The position numbers were made by a program, and so were the translations under genes. A stretch of DNA of 5,810 bases from NCBI GenBank assembly GCA_945952355.1, contig CAMFIW010000214.1:1-5810 (forward strand). The letters run 5' to 3'. Positions 1 through 5,810 of this stretch are shown one piece after another; position 1 is the first letter of the stretch; every line of letters begins with the position of its first letter. The DNA is from an uncultured Phenylobacterium sp. Its GTDB lineage: Bacteria; Pseudomonadota; Alphaproteobacteria; Caulobacterales; Caulobacteraceae. The notes under the pieces were generated by a model that saw only the letters and a list, made by a program, of their open reading frames with translations, was not told the origin of the DNA and ran no database searches.

Positions 1-54
1 GCCATGCGCGTCCCGAGCCGGTTCCGAGCCTTCGCCCTGCCCGCGAGCCACTAA
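1..54 (+). CDS. Possible 3' end of an upstream plus-strand gene (partial)
   Basis: Frame 1 is open from the window edge to a TAA at 52-54 and encodes 17 residues ending in LPASH. Sixteen of the 17 codons end in G or C, which is what a real gene looks like in this GC-rich DNA; the other two forward frames have clearly poorer third positions. A strong hairpin begins 16 nt after the stop, as expected at a gene end. The piece is too short to assign a family. It could be chance, and a competing frame stays open to a TAG at 81-83. Confidence 0.35.
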   Translation, partial: AMRVPSRFRAFALPASH

Positions 55-69
55 CCGGCGAGAGCGAAT

Positions 70-95
70 CCCCCGCGGCATAGGGTCCGCGGGGG
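70..95 (+). terminator. Strong GC hairpin, candidate terminator without a clear U-tract
   Basis: CCCCCGCGG (70-78) is perfectly complementary to CCGCGGGGG (87-95) around an 8-nt loop (79-86), giving nine uninterrupted G-C pairs. It lies shortly after the putative stop at 52-54 and before the peptidase gene, so a terminator is the simplest reading. No run of T follows on either strand, so it is not a textbook intrinsic terminator. It could instead be a pause site, an mRNA 3'-end stabiliser or a protein-binding palindrome. Confidence 0.45.
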
Positions 96-126
96 CCACG
101 CGGTCGAGGTGACAACGATCGAGGGC

Positions 127-145
127 GCCCGGCCGACCGCCGGGC
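127..145 (+). terminator. Second hairpin, weak terminator candidate or leader structure
   Basis: GCCCGGC (127-133) pairs perfectly with GCCGGGC (139-145) around a 5-nt loop, and is followed by TTCAATC. The short T-containing tail makes it slightly more terminator-like than the hairpin at 70-95, though its stem is shorter. It may act in tandem with that hairpin, or be part of the peptidase 5' leader if transcription starts upstream of it. Short GC palindromes are common in DNA of this composition. Confidence 0.3.
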
Positions 146-277
146 TTCAATCAGCGGCCGACCGGACTGAACGACAGAGGATGAAGCTGCCGCTCCCTGG
201 CAAATACGTCGCCGACAGGCCCTGCCCCCACATACTCAAAATGGTGGGGCTGGCGTCGCGGGCGCGCTGGACGCAGG
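146..277 (+). other. Leader region of the M61 peptidase gene, no clear promoter
   Basis: The peptidase promoter should lie here or slightly upstream, but I see no convincing sigma-70-like -35/-10 pair. The only AT-richer patch is around 231-242 (CATACTCAAAAT). It forms the loop of a possible 6-bp hairpin, CCCCAC (226-231) with GTGGGG (244-249), that ends 28 nt before the ATG at 278. Small open frames starting at 109 (GTG) or 181 (ATG) overlap the peptidase signal-peptide region out of frame and look like composition artefacts. The peptidase frame itself is stopped at 182-184. Confidence 0.3.
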
Positions 278-2242
278 ATGTCGGGAACCCTCCGCATACC
301 GACTCGTCGAGACCCGCTTTTGAACCATGTTCTGCTCGCCGCCGCCTTCGCGTGCGTGGCAACTTCCGCCTTCGCCCAATCGCCCGGACCGCAACCCACG
401 CCCATGCCGGCGCCGATCTCCGCGCCGCGCGATGTGGCCTATCCCGGCCTGTTGAAGCTGTCGGTCGACGCCACGGATCTTGACCGGCGCATCTTCCGGG
501 TCCGCGAGACGGTTCCCGTGGCGGGCCCTGGGCCCTTCACACTCCTGTTCCCCCAATGGCTGCCGGGCAACCACTCGCCCACAGGCCAACTCGACAAGCT
601 CGCGGGGCTGATCGTGACCGCCGACGGGCAGCGGCTGGATTGGACCCGCGACCCTGTCGCAGTGGCAGCCTTCCATGTCGAGATTCCCCTCGGCGCCAAG
701 AACCTCGAGCTTGAGTTCCAGTACGTCTCGCCGACAGACGGCGACCAGGGCCGCGTGGTCGTCACGCCGGAGATGATGAACGTCCAGTGGAACAACATGG
801 CGCTCTATCCTGCCGGTTATTTCACACGGCAGATTCCGATCGAGGCGTCCATCCGCCTGCCGGCGGGCTGGGGTTATGGCACGGCGCTGGAGGCCGCGAA
901 GACCGACGACGGGGTGGTCACCTTCAAGCCAGTCGGATTCGACACCCTTGTGGATTCGCCGATGTTCGCTGGGCGCTGGTTCAAGAAGCTCGACCTCGAC
1001 CCTGGCGGTCGCTCGCGGGTCACGCTCAATGTGATGGCCGACGATCCGGGCCTGCTGGAGATCACGCCGAAGCAGCTCGAGGCGCATCGAAACCTGATCG
1101 TCCAGGCCGACAAGCTCTACGGCGCTCGGCACTATGATCACTACGACATGCTGCTGGCGCTCACCGACCGGATGGGCGGCATTGGCCTCGAGCATCAGCG
1201 TTCGAGCGAGAACGGCACCTCGCCGCGCTACTTCGTCGACTGGGACAAGCTCCCTTCGACCCGCGACCTCCTGGCCCACGAATACACCCACTCTTGGAAC
1301 GGGAAATACCGCCGGCCGGCCGACCTTTGGACGCCGAACTTCAACATTCCGATGCGCGACAGTCTGCTTTGGGTCTACGAGGGCCAGACGCAGTACTGGG
1401 GTTTCGTGCTCGCCGCTCGGGCTGGACTGCTGACCAAACAGGAGGCGCTCGACGCCATCGGGGCCACGGCCGCGACCTATGACAACCGCGTCGGCCGGAC
1501 TTGGCGGCAGATGTCGGACACCACCAACGATCCGATCATCGCCATGCGTCGCCCGATTCCCTGGACGAGCTGGCAGCGCAGCGAAGACTACTATTCGGAG
1601 GGCCAACTCATCTGGCTCGACGTCGACACCCTGATCCGCGAGCGGTCGGGCGGCAAGAAGTCGCTCGACGACTTCGCCAAGGCCTTCTTCGGGGTCAATG
1701 ACGGCGACTGGAGCCAACTGACCTACGACTTCGACGAGGTGGTCCGTACGCTCAATGGCGTCCAGTCCTATGACTGGGCGACTTTCCTCAAGGCACGGCT
1801 GGGGAGTCACGGTCCCGGCGCGCCGCTGGACGGCGTGGCGCGGGGCGGCTACCGGCTGGTCTATGCCGAGACGCCGACCGACTACTTCCGCAGCGCGGAG
1901 GCTCGGCGCAAGGCGACCGACCTGACCTACTCGCTGGGACTTGTGGTCAACAAGGACGGCGAACTGACCGCAGTCCAGTGGGACGGGCCGGCGTTCAAGG
2001 CCGGCCTGACCGACGGCCAGAAGATCGTCGCCGTCAATGGCATGGCCTACGATCCCGACCGCCTGAAGGACGCGGTCCAGGCGGCCCGCGGCGCCGGTGA
2101 TCCCGTGGAGCTGATCGTCAAGGCGGGAGAACGGTTCCGTATCGTCAAGATCGCCTACAATGGAGGCCTGCGATATCCGCGACTGGAGCGGGTCGCCGGC
2201 GCCGCTGACCGGCTGGGCGATATTCTGACGCCGCGAAAGTAG
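278..2242 (+). CDS. Exported M61-family zinc metallopeptidase with C-terminal PDZ domain
   Basis: This is a predicted periplasmic zinc aminopeptidase of family M61 (glycyl-aminopeptidase type), 654 residues, close to full family length. It starts with a signal peptide: arginines at 6, 10 and 11, a hydrophobic stretch around 18-30, and likely cleavage after A33 (SAFA/QS). A beta-rich N-terminal domain carries the family's PQWLPGNHS segment (92-100). The thermolysin-like catalytic domain has GGIGLEH (300-306), the zinc motif HEYTH (334-338, catalytic E335) followed by SWNGK, and the third zinc ligand E368 in WVYEGQT. A PDZ domain spans about 550-630 (GLVVNKDG..., AGLTDGQKIVAVNG). No key residue is missing. 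The ATG at 278 has a weak GGA (269-271) six bases upstream. A TTG at 320 would give a conventional 19-residue signal, so the start is not certain. The substrate cannot be read from sequence. The gene converges on the ABC operon, with stops one base apart. Confidence 0.93.
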   Translation: MSGTLRIPTRRDPLLNHVLLAAAFACVATSAFAQSPGPQPTPMPAPISAPRDVAYPGLLKLSVDATDLDRRIFRVRETVPVAGPGPFTLLFPQWLPGNHSPTGQLDKLAGLIVTADGQRLDWTRDPVAVAAFHVEIPLGAKNLELEFQYVSPTDGDQGRVVVTPEMMNVQWNNMALYPAGYFTRQIPIEASIRLPAGWGYGTALEAAKTDDGVVTFKPVGFDTLVDSPMFAGRWFKKLDLDPGGRSRVTLNVMADDPGLLEITPKQLEAHRNLIVQADKLYGARHYDHYDMLLALTDRMGGIGLEHQRSSENGTSPRYFVDWDKLPSTRDLLAHEYTHSWNGKYRRPADLWTPNFNIPMRDSLLWVYEGQTQYWGFVLAARAGLLTKQEALDAIGATAATYDNRVGRTWRQMSDTTNDPIIAMRRPIPWTSWQRSEDYYSEGQLIWLDVDTLIRERSGGKKSLDDFAKAFFGVNDGDWSQLTYDFDEVVRTLNGVQSYDWATFLKARLGSHGPGAPLDGVARGGYRLVYAETPTDYFRSAEARRKATDLTYSLGLVVNKDGELTAVQWDGPAFKAGLTDGQKIVAVNGMAYDPDRLKDAVQAARGAGDPVELIVKAGERFRIVKIAYNGGLRYPRLERVAGAADRLGDILTPRK

Positions 2243-2243
2243 G

Positions 2244-4766
2244 CTATTCCGCGCGCAGGGCGGCGGCCGGGCGTTTCGAGAGCGCCTGCAAGGCGGCCGC
2301 CAGGCCGCCCAAGCCCGCCACCAACGCCGCGCCGCCGACCAGGGCCGTGACGCCACGCCAGTCCACGCTCCAATGCGCCTCGAAGACTCGGGTGACGACA
2401 GGCCAGGCCGCCGCATAGCCGAGGCCGACCCCGGCCGCTGCGGCGATCAAGCCGACTGCGCCGTACTCCAGCACATAGGCGACGAGGATCTGTCCGCGAC
2501 TTGCGCCCAGCGCCTTGAGGATCGCAGCCTCGCGGATCCGGGTTCGCGCGCGCGCCGCGATAGCCCCGGTCAGGACGAGCAGCCCGGCCAGGGCGGCGAC
2601 GGCCGCCGCCCCCCGGATCGCCAGCGCGAGGCGGTTGAACAGATCGGTGGCCGCTTCGAGCTGCTCGCGAACCGAGATCACGTTGACCTGTGGAAAGTCG
2701 GCGCCGAGGGCTCGGACGACCGACGCCTCCTGCGCCCGGGACGCCTTGGCGATGGCCACGTGACGTAGGTCGGCCCCTTCAAGCGCCGCCGGATCGAGGA
2801 CGACCGGGAAGCTCGCGCCGAAACTCCCGAAGTCGACCCTGCGCAACACCGCGACCCGCGCGTCGATCTCGCGGCCCAGGATCGACAGCGTGATGGTGTC
2901 GCCGAGCTTGATCTGCGCGCCCTTCGCCGCCTGTTCGTCCAGCGCGACGAGTGGCGGGCCGGAATAGTCGGCTGGCCACCAGGCGCCCTCCACGATCCGG
3001 GGATCGTCAGGCCTCGGTCCGATCGCGGACATGGAGATGTCGTTGTCGTAGGCCCAACGGTCGCCCTGGGGGATCTGAGCGCGCACCACGGCGCGGCCGC
3101 GAACCTTGACGATCCGTCCGGTCACGAACGGCGCCCGCAGATAGTTGTCGTGGGTCAAGGGCGCGGCGAATGCCCGCCGGACCGCAGCGTCGAAGTTCGC
3201 GACGCGATCGCCAGGTATCTCGGTGAAGACCAGGGCCGGCGCCGTCCGCGGCGCCACTTCCGCGACCTGGCGCAGCAAACTCGACTGGATCAGCACCACG
3301 GCGGCGAGCAAAGCCACGCCGAGGCCGATGGCGGGGGTCGCGGTCCGCGCTGCGGAACCGGGACCGGCCAGGTTGGCTAGGCCCAGCCTCAAGGGGCCCC
3401 GCGCCAGCCCCCGCGCCCGCCCGGCCGCCCAGGCGCCGGCGAGCCCAATAAGCCAAAGGACCCCGAACGCGGCGGCGACGCCACCGATCATGATCGTCGC
3501 GGCGAGGCGGGTCGGCGCCGTCGCGATGGCCAGGGCGGCGAGACCGAGCCCCGCCGCCGCGGCCCCGAGGGTTTCGGCGCCCAGGCCCAGGCGCCCAGCG
3601 AGGTCCCGCCGAAACAGGGTCGCCGGCGAAGTCGCCCGCGCCCGCGCTAGCGGCAGCAGGGAAAACGCCGCCGCCGACAGCAGCCCGAACGCGGCCGCCT
3701 TGGCCAACGGGATCGGATAGATGGCGAAGAGCGCCGGGATCGGCAGATCCTTCTGAATGAGCAGCCCCAGGATCAAGGGCGCGGCCGCGCCGACCGCCAG
3801 TCCCAGGCTGACGCCCAGTCCGGCAAGGAGGCCGATCTGCGCCAGATAGACGTTGCGCACTAGGCCCCCATCGGCGCCCAGAGCCTTGAGCACCGCGATC
3901 GAAGGCTTGCGCGCGTCGAGATAGGCCGAGACCGCGCCGAAGACCCCGAGGCCGCCTGCGACGAGGGAGGCGAGACCGATGAAGCCCAGGAAGTATTCGA
4001 GCTGGTCGATCAGCCGGCTGATGCCGGGCGTCGCCTCGTCGCGTCCGCGGATGCGCACGGTCGAGCCGGGCATGGCCTTGCGAAGTTCGCGGATCGCGGC
4101 CTTCGGGTCTTTGTCGACCGGCAGCAGGATCCGCGCCGTTTCGCCGAACGGCAGGCCGGGAGCCAGGAAGCCGGCGTCCTCCACCGCGCCCAGGCGGGTC
4201 AGGACGCGAGGCCCCAAGGCAAAGCCGCGAGATAGCCGGTCCGGTTCCTGGACTAGCACCGCGCGCGCGACCAATGGCAACTCACCTACCGTGAAGCGAT
4301 CGCCCAGCTTCAATCCGAGCCGATCCAGAAGGGTCCTTTCGACCGCCGCTCCGACTACGCCGTCCTGGTCGGCTCGCAATGCCTCGGCGAGGCTGGCGGC
4401 GCCCTGGAGCTCAACCCGCCCCGCCAGCGGATAGCCGTCGCTGACGCCGCGGAGTTCCACCAGCCTGCGCGCGCCGTCAGACGTTTCCGCCATGCCACGA
4501 GCGGCCACAGCGTAGGCGACTCGCCCCTCGGCCTCGATCGCGCGCCGCTCACGCGGATTGAAACGCCGTTGCTCGAGGGTGAGGGCGACATCGCCCCCGA
4601 GGATTTCGCCGGCCTGGCTGGCGAGGCCTCGCCGAAACGCCTCTGCGGTCGATCCGGCCGCAGCGATGGCCGCCACGCCCAGCGCCAGGCAGGCCAGGAA
4701 GATCCGAAATCCCTTGACGCCTCCGCGCAGTTCCCGGCCGGCGAACCGGAGAAAGAGCGGGGTCAC
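2244..4766 (-). CDS. ybbP: Large FtsX-type ABC transporter permease (YbbP-like)
   Basis: This is the inner-membrane permease of a MacB/Lol-like ABC system, 840 residues. The first helix is near 20-40 (RIFLACLALGVAAIAAAG) and is followed by a periplasmic domain of about 210 residues. Two FtsX domains are visible: helices near 257-283, 309-336 and 355-375, and near 716-738, 761-785 and 806-829. Extra helices lie near 400-415, 423-448 and 476-495, and a second periplasmic domain spans about 500-712. That gives about ten helices by eye, as in YbbP. Each FtsX domain carries the short coupling-helix motif that contacts the ATPase: SIAVLKALGA (289-298) and EAAILKALGA (746-755). The start is GTG at 4766-4764, overlapping the ATPase stop as GTGA. 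No good Shine-Dalgarno precedes it, so translation is probably coupled. The gene ends in TAG one base from the convergent peptidase stop. LolC/E is less likely given the length, helix count and tesA neighbour. Confidence 0.9.
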   Translation of the reverse strand: MTPLFLRFAGRELRGGVKGFRIFLACLALGVAAIAAAGSTAEAFRRGLASQAGEILGGDVALTLEQRRFNPRERRAIEAEGRVAYAVAARGMAETSDGARRLVELRGVSDGYPLAGRVELQGAASLAEALRADQDGVVGAAVERTLLDRLGLKLGDRFTVGELPLVARAVLVQEPDRLSRGFALGPRVLTRLGAVEDAGFLAPGLPFGETARILLPVDKDPKAAIRELRKAMPGSTVRIRGRDEATPGISRLIDQLEYFLGFIGLASLVAGGLGVFGAVSAYLDARKPSIAVLKALGADGGLVRNVYLAQIGLLAGLGVSLGLAVGAAAPLILGLLIQKDLPIPALFAIYPIPLAKAAAFGLLSAAAFSLLPLARARATSPATLFRRDLAGRLGLGAETLGAAAAGLGLAALAIATAPTRLAATIMIGGVAAAFGVLWLIGLAGAWAAGRARGLARGPLRLGLANLAGPGSAARTATPAIGLGVALLAAVVLIQSSLLRQVAEVAPRTAPALVFTEIPGDRVANFDAAVRRAFAAPLTHDNYLRAPFVTGRIVKVRGRAVVRAQIPQGDRWAYDNDISMSAIGPRPDDPRIVEGAWWPADYSGPPLVALDEQAAKGAQIKLGDTITLSILGREIDARVAVLRRVDFGSFGASFPVVLDPAALEGADLRHVAIAKASRAQEASVVRALGADFPQVNVISVREQLEAATDLFNRLALAIRGAAAVAALAGLLVLTGAIAARARTRIREAAILKALGASRGQILVAYVLEYGAVGLIAAAAGVGLGYAAAWPVVTRVFEAHWSVDWRGVTALVGGAALVAGLGGLAAALQALSKRPAAALRAE

Positions 4767-5440
4767 GGGGCGAGCCGCCCGCCGGACATGTGCAGCGCAC
4801 GGTCCGCTCGCTGGGCCAGGGTCGGATCGTGGGTGACCAGAACCATGGCTGCGCGGGTCTCGGCCGCCAGGTCGAACATCAGCGCCGCGACATGCTCGGC
4901 GTTCTCTGCGTCCAGATTGCCCGTCGGCTCGTCCGCGAACAGCAGCACCGGTCGCCCCGCCAGGGCGCGGGCCAGCGCGACCCGCTGTTGCTCGCCACCG
5001 GACAGTTGATGCGGATAGTGCCTGAGGCGGGCCGACAGTCCTACACGATCGAGCCAGTCACGCGCCCGTCCTGCCGCCATACGATCTCCGGCGATCTCCA
5101 GAGGCGCGGCCACGTTCTCCTCGGCGGTCATATTGGGCAGCAGGTGGAACGCCTGGAAGACCAGGGCGACCTTGCCGCGCCGAAGCCGGGCCCGCCCATC
5201 TTCATCGAGTGAGCCCAGGTCGCGACCAAAGACCGCCACCCGCCCCTCAGTCGGTCGCTCGAGCCCGGCGGCGACCGCGATCAGCGACGACTTGCCGGAC
5301 CCGGAGGGGCCGGTCACGGCCACGCGCTCTCCCGCCTCGATCGAGAACGAGACGCCCTTCAGGATCTCGACCGGTCCCGCGGCGGAAGGCAGGGTCAGGC
5401 ATACGCCGTCCAGGACGAGCGGCGGAACGGCGTCGGTCAA
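4763..5440 (-). CDS. ybbA: ABC transporter ATP-binding protein (YbbA/LolD type)
   Basis: This cytoplasmic ATPase, 225 residues and a single domain, powers the adjacent permease. All nucleotide-binding motifs are intact: Walker A GPSGSGKS (44-51), Q-loop Q96 in FQAFHLLPNMT, signature LSGGEQQ (146-152), Walker B LLFADE (166-171) with catalytic E171, D-loop around NLDAEN (175-180) and switch H204 in VTHD. The FQAFHLLP and EPTGNLD wording is typical of the MacB/LolD/YbbA branch. The start is TTG (5440-5438): a GAGG Shine-Dalgarno (5450-5447) sits six bases upstream and no in-frame ATG lies before Walker A. An ATG at 5474-5472 is out of frame with this protein. The stop overlaps the permease GTG by four bases. 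The divergent tesA neighbour favours YbbA over LolD. Confidence 0.93.
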   Translation of the reverse strand: MTDAVPPLVLDGVCLTLPSAAGPVEILKGVSFSIEAGERVAVTGPSGSGKSSLIAVAAGLERPTEGRVAVFGRDLGSLDEDGRARLRRGKVALVFQAFHLLPNMTAEENVAAPLEIAGDRMAAGRARDWLDRVGLSARLRHYPHQLSGGEQQRVALARALAGRPVLLFADEPTGNLDAENAEHVAALMFDLAAETRAAMVLVTHDPTLAQRADRALHMSGGRLAP

Positions 5441-5446
5441 GATGGG

Positions 5447-5450
5447 CCTC
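5447..5450 (-). promoter_or_regulatory. Shine-Dalgarno for the TTG start of the ABC ATPase
   Basis: The minus strand reads GAGG, then six bases (CCCATC), then TTG. This spacing supports the TTG at 5440 as the real start, although the codon is rare. Confidence 0.6.
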
Positions 5451-5478
5451 GGTGAGTTCGAACAACTTGGCCATAGAT

Positions 5479-5482
5479 AGGA
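5479..5482 (+). promoter_or_regulatory. Shine-Dalgarno favouring a TTG start for tesA
   Basis: AGGA is followed by six bases (CAGGCT) and then TTG at 5489-5491, in frame with the esterase. The downstream ATG at 5510 has no purine-rich Shine-Dalgarno at proper distance (AGACACGACGATC precedes it). This points to TTG as the start, against the usual preference for ATG. Confidence 0.5.
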
Positions 5483-5488
5483 CAGGCT

Positions 5489-5810
5489 TTGGCTTCAGAC
5501 ACGACGATCATGGTCTTAAGACGACACTTGCTGCTCGCCGCGCCCGGTCTGGTCGCCGGCCCGGCCCTGTCAGCCCCACGCCGACGGATCGTCACGATCC
5601 TCGGCGACTCGATCACGGCCGGTTATGGGCTCCCTGTGGCCCAGGCTTTCCCCGCGCGGTTGCAGGACGACCTGGCCCGTCGAGGGCTCTCTGTGTTGGT
5701 GCGTCCGGCCGGCGTTTCCGGCGACACCTCGGGGGGGGGTCTTGCCCGGGTCGATTTCAGCGTGCAACGCGACACCGACCTTTGCCTGGTGGCGCTTGGC
5801 GGCAATGACC
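5489..5810 (+). CDS. tesA: TesA-like GDSL/SGNH esterase, 5' part, cut by window edge
   Basis: This is the N-terminal part (107 residues from TTG 5489, 100 from ATG 5510) of an exported SGNH hydrolase of the TesA/arylesterase type, which cleaves acyl esters such as lysophospholipids or acyl thioesters. Counting from the ATG, the signal-like start has R4 R5 followed by LLLAAPGLVAGPALSA, a stretch that could be read by Sec or, weakly, Tat. Block I is GDSITAGYG with nucleophile S34, block II is GVSGDTSGGGLARVD with oxyanion G71, and block III is LGGND with oxyanion N99. The catalytic Asp-His pair near the C-terminus lies beyond the window. Block II is partly encoded by nine consecutive G (5731-5739); the frame through it is intact. 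The gene diverges from ybbA, the same arrangement as in E. coli, which supports tesA rather than another GDSL enzyme. Confidence 0.88.
   Translation, partial: MASDTTIMVLRRHLLLAAPGLVAGPALSAPRRRIVTILGDSITAGYGLPVAQAFPARLQDDLARRGLSVLVRPAGVSGDTSGGGLARVDFSVQRDTDLCLVALGGND

Larger units (their letters stand above)
5441..5488. promoter_or_regulatory. Divergent intergenic region between ybbA and tesA
   Basis: This 48-bp gap (69 bp if tesA starts at 5510) must hold or adjoin both promoters. The only -10-like element I can see is at 5473-5479: on the minus strand it reads TATCTA (towards ybbA), on the plus strand CATAGATA. Neither has a good -35 at normal spacing. An 8-bp perfect palindrome, GTTCGAAC, lies at 5456-5463 and could be an operator half or core. 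The tesA-side Shine-Dalgarno AGGA is at 5479-5482. Promoter positions remain guesses. Confidence 0.35.

Noticed and set aside
109..483. Plus-strand open frame starting with GTG at 109 (or ATG at 181)
   Set aside because: It overlaps the peptidase start by about 200 bases in another frame, becomes arginine-rich there, has no well-spaced ribosome site and resembles no family I know.
2292..2301. GC palindrome GGCGGCCGCC near the permease 3' end as a terminator
   Set aside because: It has no loop and no T-run, and lies inside the permease coding sequence; such palindromes are expected by composition.
236..2416. Long minus-strand open frame (726 codons) antisense to the peptidase
   Set aside because: It lies opposite a gene with unambiguous M61 motifs. 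Long antisense frames arise readily in high-GC3 genes, and its translation is arginine/valine-rich with no recognisable domain or signal.
3145..3720. Plus-strand open frame opposite the permease
   Set aside because: Its translation is low-complexity Ala/Arg/Pro, typical of the antisense of membrane-helix codons. The permease reading has clear FtsX features throughout this stretch.
5456..5470. LexA/SOS box at GTTCGAAC
   Set aside because: The alphaproteobacterial SOS pattern needs a direct repeat GTTC-N7-GTTC; the second element here reads TTGG, so it does not match.
5209..5808. Plus-strand open frame across the ATPase start, the intergenic gap and the esterase
   Set aside because: It runs antisense through the ATPase and then out of frame through the GDSL motifs, and its product is Arg/Pro-rich without domains.

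Overview
The window is GC-rich DNA with very high G/C at third codon positions. The protein set fits an alphaproteobacterium, perhaps of the Caulobacteraceae (Caulobacter/Phenylobacterium type); the genus is an inference from gene content and composition, not a search result. There are three complete genes and one gene cut by the right edge. A fourth coding fragment may be cut by the left edge. I see no RNA gene, insertion sequence, CRISPR array, phage gene or tandem repeat.

Layout. Positions 1-54 may be the last codons of a plus-strand gene. They are followed by a perfect 9-bp GC hairpin (70-95), a second 7-bp hairpin (127-145), and a leader with no clear promoter. A plus-strand gene (278-2242) encodes an exported M61-family zinc metallopeptidase with a C-terminal PDZ domain. 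One base after its stop lies the stop of a convergent minus-strand operon. That operon is a LolD/YbbA-type ABC ATPase (5440 down to 4763) followed by an 840-residue FtsX-type permease (4766 down to 2244), joined by a 4-base GTGA overlap. Diverging from the ATPase across about 50 bp is the 5' part of a TesA-like GDSL esterase (from 5489 or 5510 to the window edge).

How they work together. ATPase plus permease next to a divergent tesA is the layout of E. coli ybbA-ybbP/tesA. There the ATPase and the large permease form a non-canonical, MacB/Lol-like ABC machine, and the periplasmic lysophospholipase/thioesterase TesA is its genetic, and probably physical, partner. The expected role is envelope lipid or hydrophobic-ester handling. 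The M61 peptidase is probably an independent periplasmic enzyme that happens to be convergent with the operon.

I found no undescribed system here. The points worth a second look are small: non-ATG starts at the ABC genes and probably tesA, a run of nine G inside the second catalytic block of tesA, the two hairpins upstream of the peptidase, and convergent stop codons separated by one base.
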